Below, piece after piece: positions 1 to 11,496 of a stretch of DNA of 57,150 nt. Numbering within the stretch: the first letter of the stretch is position 1; the number at the start of each line of letters is the position of its first letter. The stretch spans positions 1 through 57,150 of the forward strand of contig JADGKB010000093.1 of the NCBI GenBank assembly GCA_027604185.1, read 5' to 3'. A program made the translations under genes and the position numbers. A model generated the notes under the pieces. The model was not told the DNA's origin. It was given only the letters and a program-made list of their open reading frames with translations, and searched no databases. Source of the DNA: Boothiomyces macroporosus (taxonomy: Eukaryota; Chytridiomycota; Chytridiomycetes; Rhizophydiales; Terramycetaceae).

Positions 1-297
1 TGTGAGCCAATTTCTAGGTTCAACTAGATTGGTCGACTCATTAAAACAGATAATTCCAACTTGATCGCACTCATTGTATGAAATACACGCTGTGTATAGA
101 CACCAAAATCTGTGCATTTTACCTCTCACTCTGGAGAGAATTTTTGATTTTGAACATGCTAGTTAATCTTTATTAGAAAAACACTAGTACTGATACATTA
201 TAATATCAAGTGGTTTGAACGAAACTGCAGCTTTGAGTAGAAAGATGATGTTCTTGTTGAGTTTGGTCTCTGCTAGGTTCATTTAGTTGAGCTCCTT
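1..297. other. window edge, no gene seen
   Basis: AT-rich sequence before the first gene. I see no reading frame of useful length on either strand, no tRNA-like fold and no repeat. It probably holds the 3' flank of the LRR gene that follows, which is read leftwards, and part of a neighbour outside the window. Confidence 0.5.
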
Positions 298-1689
298 TCA
301 CCTCAGCTCAGTTCGAAACTTGTAATCTAAATGCGGATATCGGGACAGACTCTTTTTGAAAAGACGGTGCACTGACAAGTTTTCCACGTAGACAATAAAG
401 AGTTTCGTCAAATGTCTTACTATAAAGACAAATAAGGCTACCTCAATGTTATCAAGTTCATTTTTAATGCTGATTGTCAAGTCTTTCAGATGCGATTCTC
501 GAACCCCCACTGCTAGTCGTAGCAATTGATTGATACCAAAGTCGCCACTGTCCACCCGCAACTTTTTTAGATTTGTCGAGGGCAAATATCTTGCTATAAT
601 GTTCAAGTCGTAATCCTCGAAACAATAATTACCGTTGAGATTTAATTCTTGAATAGGTGATTTTCCTATTGTTGACATTAAATCTTCAAGTCCAGTTTCA
701 TAAACTTCATTACCTATGCCAAGTTTTTTGAGTTTGATCAAATGAATGTTATTCGCTATCATTGTACACCATTTGTTTGCATCACCTCCCTGCAAAGATA
801 GATCTGTTATCAATGTATGTGATATAATTTCAAAGAAATCTTTGTTCAACTCCTCTTGCACAAGTATTTTTAGGGTAATTAGATTCATATTTTGAAGATT
901 TGCCATTAGAATTGGTTGAATATCTGGGCTAACCACCAAAGTCAAAGACTGCAATTGGAATCCTGTTGGAAGAACAGGCATTGGACGCTGGTGGGGATAA
1001 CAGCATTTTAAAACTTTAGGTTTTGTGATGCTGGAAACTAAATCTGTCATTTCTGCTGTCGACAAATTGGACCAGAAAGCTAATTTTGTAATTCTCGTTT
1101 GAGGCAGAACCTTGGTCAATTTTGACACAAAGTTTAGTTTTGTTGGCCAAAAGGCAAGTTTGAGTGTATTGATATTGGTAAGCGGTAGATATTTCAATAG
1201 AGACAGAGCAGCAAAGTTGGACATATGTGAAATATTGAGATATCTTAATCGCTTCATTTCACCCAAGGTTTTAAACGGGTTCAAATGTCCTCCATCCATC
1301 CACCAGTCAACATACAAGTTAGTCACAAGATTTGCTTTGTGGAGACAAGCATATGTAAACCTGCTTTCATAACAAGACATTTTCAGAGTAAATTTTTCTG
1401 CAGTAGGTAATGTTGCTGCAAACTTTTGAAATGTACTTTCATGGATTAAAATACTCTTAAATTTCCAGTTGCATTTTAATTGATTGAATAATTTATCAGC
1501 ATATCTTTCTGGAAGATTCAAGTGTGGCCAAAAGGTGCCTATATGGCATTGTAATTGATTGTATCTAGCCGCAGGATAAAATCGTTTTCTTAATGCTCTA
1601 TTGACTTGAGAGAGTATGATCAAATCCTGTTCCTTCAAGTAATACAAGATTTGCAGCTCTAATATATCTGGGGCCAGTTCCTCAAGCAT
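298..1689 (-). CDS. F-box-like leucine-rich-repeat protein
   Basis: A protein of 463 residues if it starts at the ATG at 1689. The longer open frame up to 1740 begins with GTG and lacks an ATG. The first ~40 residues (MLEELAPDILELQILYYL, then a helix containing LSQVNRALR) have the spacing of an F-box, which would bind Skp1 in an SCF ubiquitin ligase. The rest is a series of irregular leucine-rich repeats, for example ITKLAFW, IQELNLNGN and LKKLRVDSG. The F-box is weak by eye. No intron is needed. It resembles the LRR protein at 6390-7985 in N-terminal layout (both carry a WPxLNL stretch after the box), so the two are probably paralogues flanking the ABC transporter. The substrate is unknown. 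Confidence 0.75.
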   Translation of the reverse strand: MLEELAPDILELQILYYLKEQDLIILSQVNRALRKRFYPAARYNQLQCHIGTFWPHLNLPERYADKLFNQLKCNWKFKSILIHESTFQKFAATLPTAEKFTLKMSCYESRFTYACLHKANLVTNLYVDWWMDGGHLNPFKTLGEMKRLRYLNISHMSNFAALSLLKYLPLTNINTLKLAFWPTKLNFVSKLTKVLPQTRITKLAFWSNLSTAEMTDLVSSITKPKVLKCCYPHQRPMPVLPTGFQLQSLTLVVSPDIQPILMANLQNMNLITLKILVQEELNKDFFEIISHTLITDLSLQGGDANKWCTMIANNIHLIKLKKLGIGNEVYETGLEDLMSTIGKSPIQELNLNGNYCFEDYDLNIIARYLPSTNLKKLRVDSGDFGINQLLRLAVGVRESHLKDLTISIKNELDNIEVALFVFIVRHLTKLFIVYVENLSVHRLFKKSLSRYPHLDYKFRTELR

Positions 1690-1873
1690 TATCAAAGAAA
1701 AAGGAGCAAAGCTGGAAACCAATAATGCTGTGGCTAACACCTTCCAAGTAGTTCGATCAAAGAAATGTTTCAGATTAACTCAAACAGCAATGACAGTACA
1801 TATTGTTTATCAAGATCAATAGCTGAATTTTGATAAGTAATCCTCTACTATAGAGTAAGAAAGAAATTATAAT

Positions 1874-4800
1874 TTATTTAGAATAGTAATAGTTTTTCGC
1901 GAGCTCGCGCAATAACTGCGAATTCGCTGGCCCTGATGCATCAGCCAATTCTGAAAATATAGAGCCTGGAGTATTCAACAGAATATGTGGAGCATCAAAT
2001 TCCTTTAGTACACCTTGATCTAACACCAGTACTCTGTCAAATTCAGCAATAGTGTTTAATCTATGGGCAATGCTGATAATAGTAGTTTCGGCAAAGTGTT
2101 CCTTGATTGCTTTTTGAATGAGTTCATCAGAGTCTCCATCCACACTTGAAGTTGCTTCATCCATCACCATGAATTTAGGTTTCTTCAAAATGGCCCTTGC
2201 TAGACAAATCAACTGTCTTTGTCCAACAGACAGGTTTTCTCCATTCAAGGTAACTTTGGCGTCCAATTTATCTTCAAAATCACCCACAAATGATTTCAAG
2301 CCTGCATATTCCAACACTTTCCATAATTCTTCATCGTCAAAAGTGCCAGTGTAGTCCAAATTTGATCTAAAGGTACCCTCAAACAGTATTGGCTCTTGAG
2401 GAATCATTTGCAGCCTGGAACGCAGAGTGTTGAGCCCAATCTTTGAAATGTCTTGATCATCAATCAGAATTTGTCCTTTGCTGGCTTCAATGATTCTAAA
2501 GAACGCAGATACCAGTGTAGATTTTCCACTACCAGTTCGACCAACAACACCAATCTTCTCTCCCGGTTTGACAGTAAACGACAAATTTTTGATCACTGGA
2601 TAATCAGGTCGAGCTGGATATCGAAGTTCAAGACCTGAAACTTTGAGTTCTCCTTTGGTTGGCCACTGTTCAGGCCTTGGATCTTTATCAGTAGTAAATG
2701 CGGCTTCAGAAGCAAGTTTGAATCGGTAGTGATGCAATCTTTCAACGCTATTCAACTCTGATTCAATATTTCCAACACTAGTCAAGAAAAAGTTTATACT
2801 TGCAGACATTCTGGAAGCAAATGATAAACCTAACCCAATAGAAGCAGCGAGTGAAACTGAAAAGTTTTTGCTATATCCTCCAATAATTGCAAGGATCAGT
2901 GTGATGACAGATGAAAGCATTGAGATTCTCCAGGCAAACCAAACGCCAGCAGAACGGAAAATGTAGTTACTTGCAGTGTATTTATCAGTGAGGGCTCTTT
3001 GTTTGGCGATAAAATCGCCCTGAACGTTGTAAGCGACAATTGTAGATGTCCCAGCGAGAGATTCAGTAATGTGAGAGTCTAGTGGTGAGCGTCTATTAGA
3101 ATTGATTCTCTTTAGCTCCCTGTTATTTGGTTGATAAACAGCGAAAATCAAGTAGAAAACTATAGCCATTCCCACAAAAGCAACTATTGTTAATCAAATA
3201 TTACAGATCAAGTAGTATGAAGCTTGGCAAACCATGACAACAGCAACCAATACTTGGGTAAATGACAGGAGAGTAGAGAGCAATACTGAAATAACACCAA
3301 TATCTAATGATTGAACATCAGCAGACATACGGTTGATGATTCTACCGATTGGATTTCTATCAAAAAAGTCCATTGGCGCATGATACAGAGATTCCATAGC
3401 TCCATCATGATATCTGATACTCGCGTAAATTGACATGAAAATTAACGCCCAGAATAAGGAAGCTACATTAATTATAGATTACTGTTAGCTACAGCATAGA
3501 TACCGCCAAAGATTGTGTAAATGCGCAAATAGTTATTTGTATCCCCTGTAGAATCTTGAGTCCACTTTGATAGCCATATTGGGAGAAAGATTTGGATTCC
3601 TAGAGACAGTATATAAAGAACAGCTAAAACTGAAATCATGGACAAGGACAAGTTCTTTAAATATGTCCAGTAGACTTCAAATTTGATCCCTCCGTCATTC
3701 TTTTCTTCTTCAGTGATAAACTCTTCTCCTTTTTCAATTTCTTCCTTTTTTTTCTCTTTCTCTTTTTCCTTTTCATCCTTCTTTTCCACTTCTTTGTCGA
3801 ATCTGTAAGCTTCCAGCATCTTTGACAGAATGCCGTCTTTCTTGTTGTTCAGTTCTGTAAATGTACCAAACTCGACCATGTTTCCTTGCTCTAAAACGAT
3901 AATTTCATCCACTTCTTGAAGGTAGTGTAGCTGATGAGTGGCTAATAGAACTGTTTTATCGCCCAAATACTCTTTGATGGCCTTTGAAAATACTAGTCTT
4001 CCAACTTGAGCATCCAAGGCAGCAATTGGATCATCCAAAAGGTAAATATCTGCATCAGCATATAAACTTCTAGCAAGAGAAACACGAGCTTTTTGACCAC
4101 CAGACAGATTGACACCATTTTCTCCAATTTCAGTCTTGATTCCGTCTGCAAGCATCTTCAAATCACTTTCAAGCCCACTAACAGCGACAACACGATCTAA
4201 TTTGCTTTGATTCAAAGGCAGGTTGAGCAAAATGTTCTTTTCGATGCTTCCAGTAAGAATCCATGGGATTTGAGCGCAATATGCAATCTTGCCGTTGATT
4301 GAATATTCCCCGCCAATATGAACAGATTCTCCAATCAATCCAGAAAATAGTGAGCTTTTACCACTACCGATTGAGCCAACAACACCAATTAATTTACCGC
4401 GCTTAATTTCCAAGTTGATTTCCTTCATATGGAAAGCTTCAGAGGAGGTCGTACTAGCTTCATCCGAATCCTTTTTTTCGTCGTCTTTCTTTTTGGATTC
4501 TTTCTCCCTTTCTTTATTGGCATCTTCCCATCTCCAGGTGACGTTGTTCAAGACAATGGCAGGCTTTGATAGATCAACTGTTTCTGATAATTTGGAATCT
4601 TTGGGCTCATATTCTTCAGCAATCAAGAATTCTCCAATTCTTTCAAAAGAAACTTTTCCAGTAATGACGTTAGATATCAATTCTTGGATAGTGTTGATTG
4701 GTTCCACAATACCGGAAATATAATTCAATGCCGGAAAGATGATTGCTGGAGACATGGTGTTCCCGTAACTAGCATATACAGCAAAGATGGCGACTGAAAT

Positions 4801-5790
4801 TATCGTAGGTGCAATATCAGCTAGTCCTTGAACACCTCCAAGCACTATAGCTACAAGACGGATACTCTCGATCTGGGCTTTGCGAGCATCATCAATCTTT
4901 TTTCTGAAAAAGTCTTCCATTGCTTGGAATTTGACAATCTTGATTCCATACAACATTTCTCTCAAGATTCCAATTCTTTTATCAGCTCCAGTGAACCTAA
5001 TGTAAGATTAAAATTACCATCCTGTGAATCCTTTGGCTGCAAATGGAGAAGTAGCCAAGGCAATCACTCCAATTCCAACAAAAACACCAATTCCAGACCA
5101 AATTGATTTCCCAACAAGCTCAGCCAAAAAGTAAATGGAAAGGATAATTTGCAGAGGTAGTAAAATAATGAATGGCAGGAAAAACAGCACAGTGACAACA
5201 TTACCTGCATCCTGATTCACCATATTAAGGATTTTGCCTTCATTGAATTGGATCTTTGATTTTGCAGATAATTTCAAGCTCTTTTCGTAAATAGCCCCAA
5301 TCACGATCGAATGAGCAATTTGAACAACTCTTCTAAATATAGTCTGTTGCAAGTTTCCAAACAGGGCTTCAAATGCCTGGAACCCAAATACAATAAATGC
5401 TAGTGCAATTCCGTTATCAACCCAGTACGACCCTGTAAAAGTTGGATCTACATAATTCAGCAACTGTTGAAGGGCCTTTGGGGTATAGAGACCCAAAAAT
5501 ACTGAAGCAGTAGCAGATACAGCAACACCAAGTAGTGGCCACATTAATATCGAAAGTAACGTCCAGAAAAAATTTGGTGGTTTCACAGTAGCAGGAGATT
5601 CTCGATGCTTTGTTAAATTGTCCCAAAACACTTGAAACTTTACTAATATTGCATCTGATTTATCGTAATCAGCCAGTTCATACAGATCGCCGTCTGCTAG
5701 TGGAGTTTTTCTTCCTTTCAGTAATAATGGAGTAAGCCATCCTAATGTAATATAATTCAACGGGTTAGTTTTAATTTGAACGGTAGACAT
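1874..5790 (-). CDS. ABCC/MRP-type ABC transporter
   Basis: A full ABC exporter of 1284 residues after removal of three introns at 4997-5017 (21 nt), 3463-3482 (20 nt) and 3184-3204 (21 nt). Order: short cytosolic N-terminus, TMD1, NBD1 with Walker A GSIGSGKSS, signature LSGGQ and Walker B LLDDP, a Lys/Glu-rich linker, TMD2, then NBD2 with Walker A GRTGSGKST, signature LSVGQ and VMDEATSSVD. The degenerate first Walker B (D in place of the catalytic E) is typical of the ABCC family, which exports glutathione conjugates and other organic anions from cytosol to vacuole or outside. Splicing restores the conserved family stretch DKRIGILREMLYGIK across intron 1. The TMD0 of long MRPs is absent. The exact substrate cannot be told. 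Confidence 0.93.
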
Positions 5791-6389
5791 TTAATTAAGT
5801 AGTTTGAAAAGCAGCTTTTTAACTAGGGGTCCCTGACCACCGGGAAAGTCAGGGAAACATTTTCCGAGCTTTTTCCATTTTTAAGTTGTATGTAAAGAAA
5901 GGGGAGCAAGGAGCAGCGTGCAAGTGGTAGGTTGTGACAAGCAGGAGGGTATAGTAAGCCGAGATGCTTACCACTGTTGAACTTTTCACAATGGACCAAA
6001 TAACTAATCGCAAAACCCAAATCCTTTTGCTGCTTTTGCAGAGTACAAATTGAGTCACCGAAAAAACACAAAGTTGCTGTAGAAACCAGCTTTAAAATGG
6101 GACGGTATAACATCAACTTTTCATGCTGATACCAACATCAAAGAATTCAGAGTTGTAATTCAAACTTTTCTTTGATGAATACCGCTCCATTTAACCAAGT
6201 GTGAATATCTATTTACAACAACCTGGCGATTTAAAAGCGAATCTTTTTCCCACTAGAGTTTGCCTATCTGAATGACCCCAACTTTCTGGTCCAAAAGTAT
6301 GATTAAGGATGACGTGATGCCCACTTTTTACATAACTTTCTTCATCGTGAATCTCCAAGATACTTGCAAGAATATAAAACAAATACAAT
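5791..6389. other. intergenic region, no gene supported
   Basis: Upstream of the ABC transporter and downstream of the second LRR gene, both on the minus strand. Small open frames exist but have no recognisable protein character. The only structure noticed is an 8-bp inverted repeat at 5830-5855. Confidence 0.5.
5830..5855. repeat. 8-bp perfect inverted repeat upstream of ABC transporter
   Basis: TCCCTGAC (5830-5837) is followed after 10 nt by GTCAGGGA (5848-5855). It lies about 40 bp upstream of the ABC transporter ATG. Part of it, GGTGGTCAGGGACC on the minus strand, resembles GGTGGTTCGGGACC upstream of the glyoxal-oxidase-like gene (11099-11112), so it may be a regulator-binding site. The function is inferred only. 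Confidence 0.4.
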
Positions 6390-7985
6390 TTATTCAACAA
6401 TTTTGATTTGGGGAAATTTCGATGCAATTTCTTTTTGTACATGTCTAGGACCCCATGAAACATCTACCCATCTCAATTTTGTCCGTGTGAGTAAGTTTTC
6501 AAAAGCCTGTACTCCTTCTCTTCCCAATTCAGCATTTCGCATTTTGAATTTGATCAATTGTGACTTTTGTATACTGGCGGCCAGTTTGACAAAGCCTCCA
6601 TCAGCACTGCAAGCATCCATAATCAAGCTTTTCAAATTGGTTTGAGGCAGAAACTTTGAGATCAAGTGCACCCCAAAGTTATTTATTGGGTTGTACGATA
6701 TATCCAACTCTTGTATTGATTTGTTAAGGGGCAGTTTTGCGAATAACAATTCAATCCCAAAATCAGTGATTTTAGAATTAAACAGCGATATTCTTTGTAA
6801 TGTGATTATTTCAATATTGTCTGCAATTTGCTTGCATCCAAAATTACCAATGTCAGAAGCAAATGTAAAATCAGTTAAAGGCGAGAGCGGACATGCTTTG
6901 AAAAACTGATTGAGCACTTCATTCGCTAACCCCATAGTAACTTTTTTCAATTTCGAATTGGCCAATCCAATAACAAACGCCTGTTGCTCTTCCAAACTAA
7001 TTGAATTCTTGTAGTGAAACTCTTCCAGATTAGTACTGCTTAGAATCATGAAAAATGCAGACAAGTCGTTGCGGAAAAAGCTATTGTCTTGAATATCTAA
7101 ATACTTTAGTTTTGATTTAGGAACAGCATCGGCGAGGGCATCGATACCATCTTTTCGGAGTGCATTATCAGTCAATAAAAGTGTTTCTAACGAGGAGTGT
7201 TCTAGTATTGATGCCAAAGCTATGGTTCCTTCGTCAGCGATAGAATTATGCGACAAATCCAGAAAAGTAACTTTGGAATTTCGCAATCCTTCATAGAGAA
7301 TCAACATCATGTCATCATCAATCGAGCAAGCTCTAAGAGACAACTTTGTGAGACACGAATCTGCCAGATTGGTCTTGAAAAGGATCATCTTGTTGTTCAT
7401 CTCTTCGGTTGTCATTTCCAGCTCTTTTAGATTTTCATTCTCTTTGGCAATTTGGAGGATGTTTTCTAAATCTTTGTATCCGAGTTTGACTTTGTAATTG
7501 GCAATCTTATTGACCGGTTTTTTCAAAAAGTGGTTAGTATCAACGCTATCCAGGTAAACAAGTTCCAAATGCTCGGTTTTTGGAATAACGTTTGACACTG
7601 CGGCATAGGTAACATTTGATATTTTGATTGCAGGGAATTTCCATTTCTGTAATTCCAGTTCCAAAAATCTAGAAATGTATTCTTCACCGAACGACGCCGA
7701 ATTTTTTAGATCCTTACTTGAAATAGTGGTATGCTCTTGTGCGGATATAAGGTTAAGTGTTGGCCATATATTTGTCGGATGAATTTGAAATTCTTTTACC
7801 AGCTGGTGAAACTGCCATAGACGGGCTTGTAGGGTCTTGTTTGTGCAAGAAAGCTTATAAATATCAATCCCATCTAGGTATAGAAGGATTCTGTTTTCGA
7901 GCAAATCGTTATTGAGACTTTCCATTGGTGAATCTGCTTGTAACATTTTGAGGCAAAAAGTCATCTCCCTTTTTAGCTTTGCCAT
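6390..7985 (-). CDS. F-box-like leucine-rich-repeat protein (RNase-inhibitor type)
   Basis: A protein of 531 residues, intronless. The N-terminus (LNNDLLENRILLYL followed by LSCTNKTLQARL) fits an F-box. Other in-frame ATGs at 7946 or 7925 could be the true start and would place the F-box at the very N-terminus. Residues ~200-500 hold regular LRRs of the ribonuclease-inhibitor type (LTKLSLRACSI, VTFLDLSHNSI, LETLLLTDNAL, LKYLDIQDNSF), each about 27-29 residues. Such proteins usually recruit substrates to SCF ligases. It is related to the LRR gene at 298-1689. The specific target is unknown. Confidence 0.8.
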   Translation of the reverse strand: MAKLKREMTFCLKMLQADSPMESLNNDLLENRILLYLDGIDIYKLSCTNKTLQARLWQFHQLVKEFQIHPTNIWPTLNLISAQEHTTISSKDLKNSASFGEEYISRFLELELQKWKFPAIKISNVTYAAVSNVIPKTEHLELVYLDSVDTNHFLKKPVNKIANYKVKLGYKDLENILQIAKENENLKELEMTTEEMNNKMILFKTNLADSCLTKLSLRACSIDDDMMLILYEGLRNSKVTFLDLSHNSIADEGTIALASILEHSSLETLLLTDNALRKDGIDALADAVPKSKLKYLDIQDNSFFRNDLSAFFMILSSTNLEEFHYKNSISLEEQQAFVIGLANSKLKKVTMGLANEVLNQFFKACPLSPLTDFTFASDIGNFGCKQIADNIEIITLQRISLFNSKITDFGIELLFAKLPLNKSIQELDISYNPINNFGVHLISKFLPQTNLKSLIMDACSADGGFVKLAASIQKSQLIKFKMRNAELGREGVQAFENLLTRTKLRWVDVSWGPRHVQKEIASKFPQIKIVE

Positions 7986-8383
7986 TTGGTGGCTGTTTCG
8001 AGATTCACAGCCCTATAAAGCGATTACATGAGTCATAGCCATATTATCAATGCGCAAGAGAGCGTTTATGAATCATCTGGATGAAGCGGAGCTACATTTC
8101 CTTGTAATGATCTGGGACAGTTTTAGCATATGTTTTTGGGACCTGAAAAGTATTGATCTTTATGAGTTACCAAACAGTAAAGGCCAGAGAGCTTTATTGG
8201 ACTTGTACACATCTCGTGAATAGCACTGGGAACCTATAGAAGGATATCGAGGTTAAGCAGCAAGAATGATACATCGAAACGGCAATTTCTGAATCTAGAA
8301 AGCAATCCAATAGAGGTTCAAATAGCCCATGTTAAAAGGAGCTCAAAACCACTTGAATCTCAACAAACCAAATCTTCTTTATT
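7986..8383. other. intergenic region
   Basis: Between the 5' end of the LRR gene and the 3' end of the glyoxal-oxidase-like gene. A 57-codon ATG frame at 8050-8223 on the plus strand is the only candidate and has no recognisable features. Confidence 0.4.
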
Positions 8384-11057
8384 CTAAAGTTGCGGCCATT
8401 CGATAGTGTCAGCTTTCAGTTGGATCCATTTGGCCATTTTGCATGGCTTGCCATCATCTACTACCCACAGTTGGTAATAAAGAGGAATGGCAATCTCACT
8501 GGACTTTGGTGACTGCACATCCAAAGTATAACTTGTACCATCAGCAACTACCGACACGATATTCAACACATAGTGCGAATTGCCCATGTGGTTGTTGTGA
8601 GTAATGAAACCTGGGTTGATCAAACTGACTGATAGGTTATTAGTGTTACCGGAAGGAATGCTAACGGTGAGAGAGTAAGTTGTATTGTATTCCCATTGAG
8701 TTTCGGCAGAGAGAATCTGTGGTGGAGTGCGTCCATCCAGCAAGTATGGCGGAGTAAACATTTCCAGCCTTCGTTCGTTTTCGTGGATGGTGGTCGTTGG
8801 GTCGTCGTTCGAGTCTTGGTTTGGGGTTGATCCCGATACAATGACTCTGCCATCCAACGCCAGCATGGCTTCCGAGTGGTACAGGCGCTGGATGGGCGAT
8901 TTTTGCAGAACGGTGAATCTCTGGTTCAATGGAGCGTGCGGGTTGTACAGCACTGGGTTCAGTGCCGCCTTGCTCTGCATCCCAAACCCGGCCTGTCCCA
9001 TAGTCGCTCCGTTAATCAGCAGGAGCGTCTGGTCCGGAAGAGACACCAAATCACCCAGCACCCGGGGAATCGGCATCTTTTCGACTAACCATGTAGCGTT
9101 TTCTGCTTGGGACGGAGTAGTAGTGATGCATGTGTCCAGGGCATTCACTCCGTCAGACCCTCCGCAGATCAAGATCGACACTGGCGGTACGTTGTTGTTT
9201 GCATCGGCTGCCACTGGAAGCATGGCCGATGTGCCGGAGAACGGATAGCTTCGGTATTCCTTCTTTCCAGACTGCGACGGAACATTGGCACCGCTTGCAA
9301 ATGCGACAAAGGTGTCTGGATCGTACAGACGTGACTGGTATCCTGCAAACAGCCACACAAAAGGCTTTGGCTGGAATTCGTCGGCTGGAATGTAGTACAC
9401 GAACGGATAAAAGTTGTGGCCGATAGTCTGTGCCAGGAACGGAACGTTCACTATTGGGAGCTTGCCAGGGTTTGGCAGGATTTCGACAGTCGGCTCGTTC
9501 ACGCCGTTGAGCGAAGACGGAGCACCACCGACGGCCCACACTTTTCCAGACGGGAGGAGAACAGCAGACGGATCTACAGTTAGCTAGCACTTACACCAGC
9601 GGGCCTTTTCAAGAGCCATCACTTTGGCGTTTTGTTTCCAGTCGCCATTGACCGGCAAGTAGCGCACCCCCTTCAGCGATGGATCACCAACCCACCCTCC
9701 AATATTCAGCAGAGTGCCGTCTGGCAACAGCACACCGCCGCTGCAAAAGATGTCAGAGTAGGCGTACAGCGGCTTGAGCTGGAAAGTAGCCATGTCCATA
9801 GTGTACGAGTGGTACGTGGAGTAGTAGCCCCAGGAGATTCTCTCAAGGATTACTGCATTGTTGGTGTTTGGCATTGGTGACAATCCCAGCGGAGCAACAG
9901 GCAGAGTGGTCGCAACATCGTATCTTCCAGGGTTCTTGGCAGTGACATGATACTCTACCGGCTGGTCAGAGCCAGGAGTGCCAAACCACTTGTTTTTGGT
10001 GGTTGTGTAGCAAGGGATTCCTTTTTGTCCTTTTGGTGGTGGATCCCAGCAGCATCCTTTTGAAAAGCAGGACTGGTAATCAGTTCCTTTGCAGTCGACC
10101 CGTGCGTCTGTTACAAATGGGGTAGACGGACAGCCAGCAGGCTGTGTATAGTTATTCACTAGTGGTTGTACTTGAAAGTCAGTAGACCATAATGTAGTAT
10201 TGTTGCTGTCTGCCCATATCAATTTTCCGTTTTCTTGCAAAGTAAGAGTGTATCCACTGGAGATTGTAGTGGGAACCGGATTTGATGTCCACATAGCTAC
10301 AGGAGATGCACCATCATTTCTATAGACAACTAGTTGTCCGTTAGATTGAGCAGCCATAAAACATTTATGACCGTCACCTAACCAAGTATTAGTTCCAAAC
10401 ACAGATTGGAATGTTGGATCATTCATGTAAAGCATTAGTTTACAGTCGTGCTGCATGACCAGCTTGAATTCTTGCGTTGGGGAAGCCAAGAAACAGCCCG
10501 ATCCATTGTTACAATCGCTGTTCAAAGTAGTTCCTGACTGCATCACGGTTAAAAAGTAGACTGATGGTTGAGTATAAGTATACAGAGGCTTAACAGGAAT
10601 ACTCGACCAAACAATTTTCCCAGTATCTGTTTTGTACACTAAATTTCCGTCATCTTGCAGGCTCAAAGTATAACTGTTTGCTTGAACTGCTGGGGAGCCA
10701 TTAAGCGATTGAATTTTCACAATGGTTCCGTTATTGTTTCTGTAAAACACCAATTGCCCGTCTGTTTGGGCTGCCAAAAAGCAACTATGGTCGCCTTGCC
10801 AAGTTTTCGACTTCCAAATCACACTTTTTAAATTGCCAGTGTAAATCATCATCATGCAATCGTGTTGCATGACAGCCTATTGTCAGACGTCAAATTACTA
10901 GATAATTCTTTGAAGGTGAGCTTAATTGACAACCAAATGAAGTGCAATCATTGTTTAATGTTTGGCCACTCTGAAGCTGAGAATTAAAGTTGCTGGAGGG
11001 AGAAGTTACTGTATATAGCGAAGCTGACACTGCTGTAATCAGCGCAGATATTTTCAT
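8384..11057 (-). CDS. secreted glyoxal-oxidase-like copper radical oxidase with lectin-like and trefoil modules
   Basis: 876 residues after removal of introns at 10877-10898 (22 nt) and 9574-9594 (21 nt). The ATG at 11057 starts a signal peptide (MKISALITAVSASLYTV). Next come two to three repeats resembling bulb-type lectin units (MQHDCMMMIY, DGQLVFYRN, DDGNLVY), then a P-type trefoil domain (RVDCKGTDYQSCFSKGCCWD), then a galactose-oxidase/glyoxal-oxidase domain of family AA5. Candidate copper-radical residues are all present: Cys in DIFCSGG, Tyr in RWYPSAVLL (restored by splicing), Tyr-His in RLYHSEAM and His in FITHNNHMG. The enzyme should oxidise aldehydes or alcohols outside the cell and produce hydrogen peroxide. 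A trefoil plus lectin-like front end on an AA5 enzyme suggests glycan targeting (inference). Confidence 0.9.
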
Positions 11058-11496
11058 TTGTGTTGTAAAAAAATACCATTTTTTATACCTTCCAAAGAGG
11101 TCCCGAACCACCGCGACTCTTTGATGTTTTGACTTGTAAGGCTATTCAAGAGGATGATGGACGGATTACAAATCGGAAGAGTAATTGATTCTCTATGAAA
11201 AATTTCTTAGTTGGCCAACCAATCACTTGCCTTTGCTGTTGACACCTTAAATCCATTCGGCCTTTATCGATTACTTTGTGCGACCATGCAGTGGAGATTA
11301 GCTCTTTTTTTGAAAGGAATTCAAGCAATAGGAATGGCGAAACTTTTCTCATTCAAATTAATTCAAATAATTGCAGACCGTTATTGACCAGCTATTTAAA
11401 CAACCATTCATATCGCACACGACCCAGAAAAACAAAAACCAGTGATCTGTGGGTCGAATCCAGTCGTTCGGGTCCCATCCATGGCGAGTGCATTTA
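11058..11496. other. intergenic region (promoter of the glyoxal-oxidase-like gene)
   Basis: Contains a TATA box for the leftward gene and, just upstream of it, the GGTGGTTCGGGACC motif (minus strand, 11099-11112). The part from 11120 to 11496 shows no convincing gene. A stretch around 11450 resembles a tRNA T-arm in sequence, but no tRNA fold could be built. Confidence 0.5.
11081..11087 (-). promoter_or_regulatory. TATA box of the glyoxal-oxidase-like gene
   Basis: TATAAAA on the minus strand, about 24-30 nt before the chosen ATG at 11057. It supports that start over the upstream in-frame start. Confidence 0.55.

Noticed and set aside
1738..1740. Extended start of the first LRR gene
   Set aside because: The codon is GTG; the ATG at 1689 starts directly at the F-box-like motif. 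The same reasoning moved the starts of the kinase, two tyrosinases and two membrane proteins.
5823..6116. Open frames of 69-97 codons upstream of the ABC transporter
   Set aside because: Low-complexity composition, non-ATG or overlapping alternatives, and no conserved motif.
8050..8223. 57-codon ATG frame on the plus strand
   Set aside because: No recognisable family, no intron or promoter support. A slight resemblance to a plus-strand frame at about 12490-12560 is probably chance, as both lie antisense to or beside F-box gene starts.
11440..11480. Stretch resembling a tRNA T-arm (GGGTCGAATCC)
   Set aside because: No matching acceptor stem, anticodon arm or D-arm could be formed on either strand.
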